Source: Eleftheria terrae
Lineage (GTDB): Bacteria > Pseudomonadota > Gammaproteobacteria > Burkholderiales > Burkholderiaceae_C
DNA length: 64,000 bases
Reading direction: 5' to 3'
Assembly (NCBI RefSeq): GCF_030419005.1
Contig: NZ_CP106951.1
Location: forward strand, 4,030,001 to 4,094,000
Part shown: one piece after another, positions 50,291 to 57,740 of the stretch
How positions within the stretch are numbered: position 1 is the stretch's first letter
Layout: the number at the start of each line of letters is the position of its first letter
Translations under genes and position numbers: made by a program
Notes under the pieces: generated by a model
Databases searched by the model: none
What the model was told of the DNA's origin: nothing
The model's input: the letters and a program-made list of their open reading frames with translations, nothing else

Positions 50291-51580
50291 CTACTCGCCG
50301 CGGCCTTGCCGGAAGCGCAGCACGTCCAGCTGCGACACCGGTGCCGCCTGGTTGCCCCAGGACTGGCGGATGTAGGTCAGCACCGATGCGATCTCGGCGT
50401 CGTCCAGCACATGGGTGAAGGGCGGCATGCCGTAGGGGCGCGGGTTGCTCGCGGTGGACGGCGCGAAGCCGCCGTGCAGCACCACCTGGATCAGGTTGGC
50501 CGGCGTGCCGAGCGTGACGGCCCGGTTGCCCGACAGCGCCGGGTAGGCCCGCGGCGCGCCCTCGCCCGAGGCGCCATGGCACTGCAGGCACTGCGCCTCG
50601 TAGATCTTGCCGCCGCGCGCCAGCTCGGCCGGCTCCGCGGCAGCCACGCTGGCCGGCGGGCGGGCCGGAGCCTGCGGCAGCTCCTTCAGGAAGACCGCGA
50701 CCGCCCGCAGGTCGGCCGCCGACAGGTGCTGGGTGCTGCTGTAGACCACCTCGGCCATCGGCCCCATGGCGGAGCCGTGCGGCGACACGCCGCTTTGCAG
50801 CAGCGCCACCACGTCTTCCACCGGCCAGCTGGCCACGCCTGCCTCGCCGGCGTCGCTCAGCGAAGGGGCGTACCAGTTCTGCATCGGGATCAGGCCACCG
50901 CTGAGCTCCAGGCGCTCGCTGGTGGCGCCGAACACGTTGCGGGCCGCATGGCAGGCGTTGCAATGGCCCAGTCCGCGCACCAGGTAGGCGCCGCGGTTCC
51001 ATTGCGCCGAGCGTTGCGGCTCGGGCTGGTAGCTGCCCGGGCGGAAGAACATCACCCGCCATGCCGCCAGTGCGAGCTGGCTGTCGAACGGGAAGCGCAG
51101 CTGGTGGGCGGGCGTCGGCTGGGCCACCGGCGGCAGGCTTTTCAGGTAGGCGAACAGGGCGTCGCTGTCCTCGCGCGTGACGGTGGTGTAGTTGGGGTAG
51201 GGAAAGGCGGGGTAGAGCAGCCGGCCGTCGCGCGAGCGGCCGTGGTGCATCGCGCGCCAGAACTCGGCGGCATTCCACGACCCGAGGCCGGTGCGGGCGT
51301 CGGGCGTCAGGTTGCTGGCATAGAGGGTGCCGAAGGGCGTCTCGATGGCGCGGCCGCCGGCATAGGGGGCGCCGCCGCGGGCGGTGTGGCAGGCGATGCA
51401 GTTGCCGGCGCGCGCCAGGTAGGCGCCGCGCTGCACCAGCGCCGCGTCGCCGGTGCCGGCGGCAGCCGTCGGCCCGGCTTCCAGTGCCTCTTCGTCGTGG
51501 ACATGCAGCAGGGTCACGGCCAGGCCGAGGGCCAGCAGCACAAGCAGCAGGAGGAACAGGATCCGCAGCGTCTTCTTCAT
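50291..51580 (-). CDS. Triheme membrane cytochrome c (dehydrogenase cytochrome subunit type)
   Basis: A 429-residue protein from ATG 51580. One N-terminal membrane segment (LRILFLLLLVLLALGLAVTL), then three haem-attachment CxxCH motifs: CIACH, CNACH, CLQCH, with axial-ligand Met candidates such as YGMPPFTHVL. This is the layout of the cytochrome subunit of membrane alcohol, gluconate or aldehyde dehydrogenases. No dehydrogenase gene lies next to it. It begins 10 bp after the diheme cytochrome gene, so both are one transcript. It would pass electrons from a periplasmic dehydrogenase to a terminal oxidase. Confidence 0.87.
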   Translation of the reverse strand: MKKTLRILFLLLLVLLALGLAVTLLHVHDEEALEAGPTAAAGTGDAALVQRGAYLARAGNCIACHTARGGAPYAGGRAIETPFGTLYASNLTPDARTGLGSWNAAEFWRAMHHGRSRDGRLLYPAFPYPNYTTVTREDSDALFAYLKSLPPVAQPTPAHQLRFPFDSQLALAAWRVMFFRPGSYQPEPQRSAQWNRGAYLVRGLGHCNACHAARNVFGATSERLELSGGLIPMQNWYAPSLSDAGEAGVASWPVEDVVALLQSGVSPHGSAMGPMAEVVYSSTQHLSAADLRAVAVFLKELPQAPARPPASVAAAEPAELARGGKIYEAQCLQCHGASGEGAPRAYPALSGNRAVTLGTPANLIQVVLHGGFAPSTASNPRPYGMPPFTHVLDDAEIASVLTYIRQSWGNQAAPVSQLDVLRFRQGRGE

Positions 51581-51590
51581 GCTGCGCTCC

Positions 51591-52316
51591 TCACTGTGCG
51601 CCCACGCCGCCGCAGGCGACCGGCAGCGCTTGGGGCAGGGCCGCCACCGGCTTTGCATCGGCCGGCACTGGCTGGGAGGACAGCCAGGTCGAGACGGCGG
51701 CGATGTCCTCGGGCGTCAGCTGGCTGGCGATCTTGGCCATGCAGTCGGGCGCATGGGCGCGCCGCTGCGCGTTCTTCCAGGCGCCCAGCTGGCCGTTGAG
51801 GTAGTCGCGTGGCACTCCCAGCAACCCGGGAATGGACGGCTTGACGCCAGTGAGCGCGTTGCCATGGCAGGCCACGCAGGCCGGCAGCTGGCGGGCCGGG
51901 TCGCCCTGCTGCACCAGCCGGCGGCCATGCTCGAGCTGGGCCGCCGGTGCGCCGCTGGTCTGCGGCGGCGGGTAGGGCAGGTCGAGCGAGGCGAAGTGCT
52001 GCGCGATCTCCATCAGGTAGGCGTCGGACAGGTGCTCCACCAGGTAGGTCATCAGCGGGTAATGGCGGCGGCCTTCGCGGAAGTTGACCAGCTGGTTGTA
52101 CAGGTAGCCGGCCGGCTTGCCGGCAATGCGCGGGAAGTAACCCTGGTTGGTGGCCCGCCCCTCCTTGCCATGGCAGGTGGTGCAGGCGGCGGCACGTTGG
52201 GCGATGGTGTCAGGCACCTGGCCGGGCGCCGCCGCAGGCGCGGCGCCGGCCGGCGACATCGACAGCAGGCCGGCCGACAGGCCGCCGGCAAGGCGCAACA
52301 GAAGTGGAGCGGGCAT
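51591..52316 (-). CDS. Diheme c4-type cytochrome
   Basis: A 241-residue exported protein. Signal peptide ends after GAA at about residue 26. Two CxxCH motifs: CTTCHGKEG and CVACHGNAL, each followed by a c4-like fold with PRIAGKPAGYLYNQLVNF, and IPGLLGVPRDYLNGQLGAWK. Cytochromes c4 are periplasmic electron carriers to oxidases. It is immediately upstream of the triheme membrane cytochrome gene (10 bp) and the two likely work as one electron chain. Confidence 0.87.
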   Translation of the reverse strand: MPAPLLLRLAGGLSAGLLSMSPAGAAPAAAPGQVPDTIAQRAAACTTCHGKEGRATNQGYFPRIAGKPAGYLYNQLVNFREGRRHYPLMTYLVEHLSDAYLMEIAQHFASLDLPYPPPQTSGAPAAQLEHGRRLVQQGDPARQLPACVACHGNALTGVKPSIPGLLGVPRDYLNGQLGAWKNAQRRAHAPDCMAKIASQLTPEDIAAVSTWLSSQPVPADAKPVAALPQALPVACGGVGAQ

Positions 52317-52433
52317 CGTGGGCAGCAGGGTGGGTTCAGGCGGGCACCAGGCAGCGCGCTGGCCGGGCCTGGCGAGGCGGCGATGTTACTCCGGGCGCCG
52401 GCCGGTGCAGGCGCTGCCGCACGGGGTGGCCGG

Positions 52434-53483
52434 TCATGCGGGCGCCGAGGTGCGGGCCAGCCAGTCGAACAGGGCCGGCCACAGGCGGCGGTGGGCGCTC
52501 TCGCCGGTCAGGCTGCCGACATGCTGCAGCAGCACGTCGGGATCGCCGTCGTACGACAGCACCAGCTTGTCGGCGCTCGATGCGGCATGGTGGAAGGCCA
52601 GCCCGGAGGCGGGCGGGATCGCGTCGGCCCGCGGGTCCACCACGGTGGCGAGCGGGGCCCGCAGGTCGGCCGGCCGCACCCGCTGGCCGAGCAGCTCCAG
52701 CTCGCCCCGCATCAGCCGGTCCTGCCGGTAGAGGCCGTCCACCACTTCGGCGAACAGCCGGCCGGGCAGCGCTAATTCGTCCAGGCTCCAGCGCAGCGCC
52801 ATCAGGTAGGTGCGCAGCGCCTCGCCGCCGCGGGCGGCGGCCGCGAGGCCGGCGGCCCGCCGCTGCCAGATGAATTCCTTCGGCGAGGCCAGCACCGCGG
52901 CGGCGTTCAGCACGCTGCCCGGCACCCGGCCCAGCGCGGCGGCCATCGGCGTGGCGCTGGGCGTGGCCTGCAGCAGCGGCGCAAAGGCCCCGGCGTCCTG
53001 GGCGAAATGCAGCGGTGCTTCGAGCAGCACCAGCGCGCGCAGCCGGTCGGGGTGGCGGGTGGCATGCAGCGCCGCCAAGGTGCCGCCCAGCGAATGGCCG
53101 GCCAGGTGGGGCACCTGGCCGGTGGCCGCCTCGATGGTGTCGACGCAGCGGGCCAGGTGGGACACGTAGCGGTCCAGCCCGTCCTCTGGCGAGGCTTCGG
53201 TCCACTCGGACAGCCAGACGTCGAGCCCGCGGCGCTGCGCATGGGCCACCACGCTGCAGCCGGGGTGCAGGTCCCAGATGTAGTGCCGCTTGATCGGCGC
53301 CGGCACCAGCAGCAGGGCCGCGCCGCCGGCACCGTTCGCCGGGTAGCGGCGCAGGCGCAGGCCCGGCTCGTTCAGCACGTCGGTGCTGGGGGTCTGGCGG
53401 GGTGCCAGGCCGGCGGCGTCCAGGCCCAGGCCGGTCCAGCGGCGCAGGTCGTCCAGCGCGTGCCAGGGGGTGATGCCGATCAT
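52434..53483 (-). CDS. PhaC-like alpha/beta hydrolase with Ser nucleophile
   Basis: A 349-residue protein from ATG 53483. It resembles PHA synthases/depolymerases in the opening LLLVPAPIKRHYIWDLHPGC, in the catalytic Asp (VVDPRADAIPP) and His (VLLQHVGSLTG), but the lipase box is GHSLGGTL with Ser; PHA synthases have Cys there. So it is more likely an esterase or depolymerase-like enzyme than a synthase. It follows the SDR gene by 44 bp on the same strand and is probably co-transcribed with it. Substrate unknown. Confidence 0.78.
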   Translation of the reverse strand: MIGITPWHALDDLRRWTGLGLDAAGLAPRQTPSTDVLNEPGLRLRRYPANGAGGAALLLVPAPIKRHYIWDLHPGCSVVAHAQRRGLDVWLSEWTEASPEDGLDRYVSHLARCVDTIEAATGQVPHLAGHSLGGTLAALHATRHPDRLRALVLLEAPLHFAQDAGAFAPLLQATPSATPMAAALGRVPGSVLNAAAVLASPKEFIWQRRAAGLAAAARGGEALRTYLMALRWSLDELALPGRLFAEVVDGLYRQDRLMRGELELLGQRVRPADLRAPLATVVDPRADAIPPASGLAFHHAASSADKLVLSYDGDPDVLLQHVGSLTGESAHRRLWPALFDWLARTSAPA

Positions 53484-53527
53484 GGTCGGCCTTGCGTGCA
53501 GGCGCCCGGCATGGCGATGGCCTGGCC

Positions 53528-54499
53528 TCAGCGCCGGCGTTGCAGGTAGAGCGCCAGCGCAGTGCCGGCCAGCAGCAGCACGCCGGCCGCCGGCACCGCC
53601 CGGCGCAGGGCCGGCGAGCGGAAGCCGCCGTAGATGCCACCGCCCTGCGGCGGCGGCTCGAACAGGTTGCCGTGCGTGCGCGGCACCGGCTGGGCCCGGC
53701 GGAAGTAGGACTCGGTGAGCCGGCCCATCATCCAGGTGGTGAGGCCGGGCGCGAGGAAGTGGCCGAGCCGGATCACGGTGGCCGCGCCGCCCACCGTCAC
53801 CGAGCGGCGCGGGCGGCGCGCCAGCGACACCATCGCATTGGCCACCCGCTGTGGGTCGTAGAGCGGCGGCAGCGGCTTGATGAGCTTGCCGATGTAGTTG
53901 GCGCCATGGCGCAGCCCCGGCGTGTCGATGAAGGCCGGGAAGACATCGCAGACGTGGATGCCGGGCCAGCGGGTCAGCTCGCCGCGCAGCGCTTCGGAAA
54001 AGCCGCGCAGGCCGAACTTGCTGGCGCTGTAGGCCACCGCGTAAGGCGCCGGCGCCCAGCCGCCGACCGAGATGGTGTTGATCAGCACCCCCGAGCGCTG
54101 CGACTGGAAATAGGGCAGCACCGCATGCGCGCCATGCAGGTGGCCGATGAGGTTGGTACGGATGACCTGCTCGTGGGCTTCTGCCGGTGTGTCGGTGAAC
54201 GGCCCGACGGCGCCGACGCCGGCATTGTTGATCCACACGTCGATGGCGCCGAAGCGGGCGAAGGCGGACTCGGCGAGGTCGTGCATCGCGTCGGCGCTGG
54301 TCACGTCGGTCGGCACCACCAGCGTCTCGACGCCGAAGGGCTCGCATTCGGCGGCCACCTCGCGCAGGGCCGCATCGCGGCGCGAGGCGAGCACGAGGTT
54401 GGCACCCGCGCGGGCGAAGGCGATGGCCGCCGCCCGCCCGATGCCGCTGGAAGCGCCCGTCAGCACCACCGTGGCGCCGCGCAGATCACGCTCTTGCAT
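53528..54499 (-). CDS. Membrane-tethered short-chain dehydrogenase
   Basis: A 323-residue SDR. The NAD(P) motif is VVLTGASSGIGRAAA; an Arg after strand 2 (LVLASRRDAA) suggests NADP(H). The catalytic Ser-Tyr-Lys set is in NTISVGGWAPAPYAVAYSAS followed by KFGLRG. One C-terminal transmembrane helix (VPAAGVLLLAGTALALYL) anchors it. It is upstream of the PhaC-like hydrolase gene; together they may act on a hydroxy- or keto-acyl substrate, which is inference. Confidence 0.87.
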   Translation of the reverse strand: MQERDLRGATVVLTGASSGIGRAAAIAFARAGANLVLASRRDAALREVAAECEPFGVETLVVPTDVTSADAMHDLAESAFARFGAIDVWINNAGVGAVGPFTDTPAEAHEQVIRTNLIGHLHGAHAVLPYFQSQRSGVLINTISVGGWAPAPYAVAYSASKFGLRGFSEALRGELTRWPGIHVCDVFPAFIDTPGLRHGANYIGKLIKPLPPLYDPQRVANAMVSLARRPRRSVTVGGAATVIRLGHFLAPGLTTWMMGRLTESYFRRAQPVPRTHGNLFEPPPQGGGIYGGFRSPALRRAVPAAGVLLLAGTALALYLQRRR

Positions 54500-54591
54500 T
54501 GTTGACCTCCTGGAAGGGACAGTAGAAGCGGGGCCGGCAAGGCCCGTGCCTGTCGCGTGCCGCCCACACCGCCCCGCGGCGGCGACGCGCC

Positions 54592-55455
54592 CTACAGCGT
54601 CTGCACCTTGCAGAGCCCGCTGACCAGGTCGCGGATGCGGGGCGAGACGTTCTGCGACGGCGCCTGGTCATCCGGAAAATGCCGGGCCGAGGCAGGCAAC
54701 AGATGCACCCGCACATCGGCCAGCTGCAGCGCCGAGCCGTCCTCCCTCTCGAGGAAGTCGAAGCCCATGTCCCGGCCGTCCATCAACGTCACCGCGCCGT
54801 CGCCGACCACCTCGAGGCCGCGTCCGCCATGCACCACCAGCGCGGTGTTCTCGTCGATGCCGACGCCGACCAGCTTGGGGTTGTGGGCCACCGCGGCCAG
54901 CAGCCGGCCCAGGCGCTGGCGCTCGGAGAAATGCTGGTCGATGACGGCATCGGCCACGAAGCCGAGGCCGACGCCCAGGCAGGCGGCCTCGCGCTCGGGG
55001 TGCACGTCGGCGGCGCTGCGCGAGAGCATGTGCTCCGACAGGGCCGAGGCGCCGGCGCTGGTGCCGCCCACGCACAGCCCCTGCTCGGCATAGGCATTGC
55101 GCATGGTCTTGCAGAGCTCGGTGCCGCCGAGCAGCGCCAGCAGGCGCTTCTGGTCGCCGCCCGTCATGAAGACGCCGCCGGCCGCCTCGACCTTGGCCGC
55201 CAAGGCAGCCTGGTCGGCATCTTCACGGGTGAGGATCTTCACATGTTCGCAGTCCTGCACACCCAGCTCGCCGAAGGCCTCACGGTAGGTCTTCCACATC
55301 TCTTCCGGCTCGGTGCTGGCAGCGGTGATGACGAGCACCTTGCCGTGGCCGGCAAGGTCGACAAAACGTTGCAGGATGGACTTGCTCTCGGTGCGATCTT
55401 CGGCACCGCCGATGATGACCAGGTGGCCGGCCGGGGACGATGGGCTGGATGTCAT
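54592..55455 (-). CDS. cphB: Cyanophycinase (peptidase S51)
   Basis: A 287-residue enzyme from ATG 55455. The GGTSAGASALSEHM nucleophile Ser motif, GGDQKRLLALLGG, DQHFSERQRLGRLL and GIDENTALVV are the cyanophycinase signatures. It hydrolyses the Arg-Asp polymer cyanophycin to beta-Asp-Arg dipeptides. No cyanophycin synthetase is in the window, so the enzyme may scavenge external polymer or serve a synthetase elsewhere. No signal peptide is seen, pointing to the intracellular type. It is divergent from a thioredoxin-reductase-like gene, 97 bp away. Confidence 0.9.
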   Translation of the reverse strand: MTSSPSSPAGHLVIIGGAEDRTESKSILQRFVDLAGHGKVLVITAASTEPEEMWKTYREAFGELGVQDCEHVKILTREDADQAALAAKVEAAGGVFMTGGDQKRLLALLGGTELCKTMRNAYAEQGLCVGGTSAGASALSEHMLSRSAADVHPEREAACLGVGLGFVADAVIDQHFSERQRLGRLLAAVAHNPKLVGVGIDENTALVVHGGRGLEVVGDGAVTLMDGRDMGFDFLEREDGSALQLADVRVHLLPASARHFPDDQAPSQNVSPRIRDLVSGLCKVQTL

Positions 55456-55552
55456 GCAGCTGCTCCGCTGTGGCAACGAGCCTTTCCAGCAATCGCCGCG
55501 CCAGCGGCGGCACGCCGCTTGCGGCGCTGCTTCATCGAAAGGCTTTCCCGAC

Positions 55553-56482
55553 ATGAACGACTCGTCTCCCCTGCACGACTGCCTCATCATCGGCGCCGGC
55601 CCGGCCGGCCTGATGGCGGGCATTTATCTGCGCCGCTTCCACCGCGACGTGCGCATCCTCGATGCCGGCGCGAGCCGCGCCAAGCGCATCCCGACCTCAC
55701 ACAACTGCCCCGGATTTCCGGATGGGGTGAGCGGCCATGAGCTGCTGCAGCGGCTGCGGCAGCAGCTCGAGGGCTGCGGTGGCTGCGTCGAGTCCGGCCA
55801 GGTGCAGCAACTGCGGCGCGATGCGGGCGACGGCGTGTTCACCGCCCAGGCCGGTGCGCGGGTGTGGCGCAGCCGCAGCGTGGTGCTGGCCACCGGGGTG
55901 GTGGACGTCGAGCCGCAGCTGCCGGGCATCGACGCGCTGCGCGGGCGGGCCCTGCTGCGCTATTGCCCGATCTGTGACGGCTTCGAGTTCAGCGGCCAGC
56001 GCATCGGTGTGGTCGGCCGCGGCCGGCATGGCGCGCGCGAGGCGCTGTTCGTGCGCAACTACAGCGCGCGCGTCACGCTGCTGTGCCTGCAACCCGGCGA
56101 CCGGCCGGATGCCGAAGCGCTCGGCTGGCTGCAGGAGGCCCAGGTGCGGGTGCTGGACGGGCCCTTCACCGGTGTGGAGGAGAGCGCCGAAGGCGCGGCC
56201 ACGGCGGTGGCCGAGGACGGCCAGCGCCACGGCTTCGACGTGCTGTATGCCGCCCTCGGCTCCACCGCGCGCTCGGAACTCGCGAGCCAGCTGGGGGCGG
56301 CCATGGACGCCAGCGGCTGCCTCACCGTGGACAGCCACCTGCGCACCAGCGTCGAGGGTCTCTATGCCGCCGGCGACGTGGTCAGCAGCCTGGACCAGGT
56401 GGCGGTGGCGCTGGGCCAGGCCGCGATCGCGGCCGCCGCCATCCACAACAGCCTGCCGCCGCGGCGCCAGCCGGCCGGCTGA
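55553..56482 (+). CDS. Thioredoxin-reductase-like flavoprotein
   Basis: A 309-residue FAD/NAD(P) protein from ATG 55553. The FAD motif is CLIIGAGPAGLMAGIYL, the redox-active pair CPICDGF is in the expected position after the first FAD half, and the second Rossmann motif is IGVVGRGRHGAREALF, where the usual GGGxSA is altered. GLYAAGDVVSSLDQVAVALG is the closing FAD motif. It is short like TrxB but the altered NADPH motif suggests a TrxB paralogue with another electron donor. Divergent from cyanophycinase. Confidence 0.85.
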   Translation: MNDSSPLHDCLIIGAGPAGLMAGIYLRRFHRDVRILDAGASRAKRIPTSHNCPGFPDGVSGHELLQRLRQQLEGCGGCVESGQVQQLRRDAGDGVFTAQAGARVWRSRSVVLATGVVDVEPQLPGIDALRGRALLRYCPICDGFEFSGQRIGVVGRGRHGAREALFVRNYSARVTLLCLQPGDRPDAEALGWLQEAQVRVLDGPFTGVEESAEGAATAVAEDGQRHGFDVLYAALGSTARSELASQLGAAMDASGCLTVDSHLRTSVEGLYAAGDVVSSLDQVAVALGQAAIAAAAIHNSLPPRRQPAG

Positions 56483-56518
56483 CGGCGGGTTGGCCGCGGG
56501 CTGGCGGCCGGACCGCCT

Positions 56519-56746
56519 TCAGTGCACCGGCGTGCGCATCAGCCGGCGCGAGGCGGCCGAGAAGGCGCGGCGGGGCGCGCGCTGCGCGGCCCGGGCGGCG
56601 ACGTCCTCGGGCGCGCCGCCCTCCTCGTCGCGCTCCCACAGTTCGGCGGCGAGTTCCACCGCCTGGTCCACATCCATCTCGGGGCGCTGGCTCAGCAGGC
56701 ATTCGGCACAGCGCTCGATCCAGGAAATCTTGGTCGTGGTCTGCAT
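56519..56746 (-). CDS. Small hypothetical protein (paralogue of 57377-57604)
   Basis: A 75-residue protein. MQ...ISWIERCAECLL followed by DVDQAVELAAELWER shares its pattern (W-I-x-R-C-A-E, then D-Q-A-x-x-L-A-A-x-L-W) with the gene at 57377-57604, so the two are paralogues. The rest is acidic then Ala/Arg-rich. A conserved Cys in RCAE may be functional. It belongs to a run of four small minus-strand genes. Function unknown. Confidence 0.7.
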   Translation of the reverse strand: MQTTTKISWIERCAECLLSQRPEMDVDQAVELAAELWERDEEGGAPEDVAARAAQRAPRRAFSAASRRLMRTPVH

Positions 56747-56779
56747 GGTGTGCTCCGTGTGGACGGGTGAGGCGAGGGC

Positions 56780-56962
56780 TCAGCCCTTGATGTCATCCTG
56801 GTTGTCGGCGTCCTTGGAGCGTGCCGGCGGGCGGTGCGCTTCCGGCACTGCGGCAGCGCCGATCTCGCGGGCCGTCTCGTCGAGGCCTTCGCGCGTCTTC
56901 ACATGGTCCAGCGCTTCCTTCTTGGGCGAAGCCGGGCCGGCGGGTCGGTTGGCATTGGGCAT
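56780..56962 (-). CDS. Very small hydrophilic protein, 60 aa
   Basis: Read from ATG 56962 with AGGAG upstream. Sequence is hydrophilic and charged (PKKEALDHVKTREGLDETAR, ending ARSKDADNQDDIKG) and looks intrinsically disordered. No hydrophobic core. It lies between the first paralogue gene and a 106-residue gene of the same cluster. The clear ribosome site is the main support. Confidence 0.55.
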   Translation of the reverse strand: MPNANRPAGPASPKKEALDHVKTREGLDETAREIGAAAVPEAHRPPARSKDADNQDDIKG

Positions 56963-57032
56963 GGTCGTGACTCCTGTCGAAGGCCGCAGCAGCGCGGGGC
57001 GCCGTGCGGCCGGGTGGGAATGGATGGGGTGC

Positions 57033-57353
57033 TCAGTGCTGCAGCCGGTCGCGCTTGGCAGCGTTGTAGTCGCCGCCCGCGGTGCGACCGTCGCCGAGGC
57101 TGTTGCCGCTGCCGGCTTCCTCGCACTGGCGGCCCACGCAGTCGGCCGGCTGGCCGGTGGCAGCCGTGCCTTGCGGCCGGCCTTCCACCGGGGCCTCGCT
57201 GCTGCGCGCCTGCGGCGTGGCGCCGGAGGTGCCGTCATCGGCCGGGGCGGCGTCGTAGGACACGTCCTGGTCGGGCAGCACGCCTTCGGCCGGGGCGCGG
57301 GTGCTGCGTTGCGGGGTGCCCTGCGGGCGGGAACTGCGGGGAGTGGACTGCAT
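57033..57353 (-). CDS. Low-complexity hydrophilic protein, 106 aa
   Basis: Read from ATG 57353. The whole sequence is Ser/Gly/Arg/Pro-rich, with only one CVGRQCEE pair of Cys. It appears disordered and without family resemblance. It sits 24 bp upstream of nothing but the neighbouring small genes, on the same strand as both paralogues. The open frame is kept in the same register as neighbours with GC-rich third positions, so it may be real, but support is limited. Confidence 0.45.
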   Translation of the reverse strand: MQSTPRSSRPQGTPQRSTRAPAEGVLPDQDVSYDAAPADDGTSGATPQARSSEAPVEGRPQGTAATGQPADCVGRQCEEAGSGNSLGDGRTAGGDYNAAKRDRLQH

Positions 57354-57376
57354 AACGACTCCTGCGGCGAGGCGCG

Positions 57377-57604
57377 TCAATGGCGCGTCTCCGGTTGAAG
57401 ATTGGGCGCGATGGCGTGCGGTTCCAGGTGGGCTTGCCAGACCGCCATTTCAGCGTCGGCCGCCTGTTCCGGACTCTCTTCGCGCTCGGCATGGCTCCAC
57501 AGCGCAGCAGCGAGCTGGATGGCTTGGTCGGTCTCCAGCGCCGGGTGCCGGACCAGAAAACGTTCGGCGCAGCGGCGTATCCAGTCGAGCTTGGATGCTT
57601 GCAT
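57377..57604 (-). CDS. Small hypothetical protein (paralogue of 56519-56746)
   Basis: A 75-residue protein sharing WIRRCAERFL and TDQAIQLAAALWSH with the product of 56519-56746. The C-terminus differs (an acidic then His-containing tail). Both are the same length and both lie in the same tight cluster of small genes, so a local duplication is likely. No membrane segment or known domain. Function unknown. Confidence 0.7.
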   Translation of the reverse strand: MQASKLDWIRRCAERFLVRHPALETDQAIQLAAALWSHAEREESPEQAADAEMAVWQAHLEPHAIAPNLQPETRH

Positions 57605-57740
57605 GGTGGAACTCCTCCTGGGTAGCTCCTACCGTGCAAGCGGCGTGCCGCCACGGGAAATCCTGCCGCGTCAGGTCGCAGGGCCGGGCCGGCGCGGCGG
57701 GGCCGCCCGGCGGCCGGCAGGCTTTACCACCTCGAGCGGG

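Noticed and set aside
52434..53483. True PHA synthase (phaC)
   Set aside because: The nucleophile elbow is GHSLGG with Ser, not the Cys of PHA synthases.
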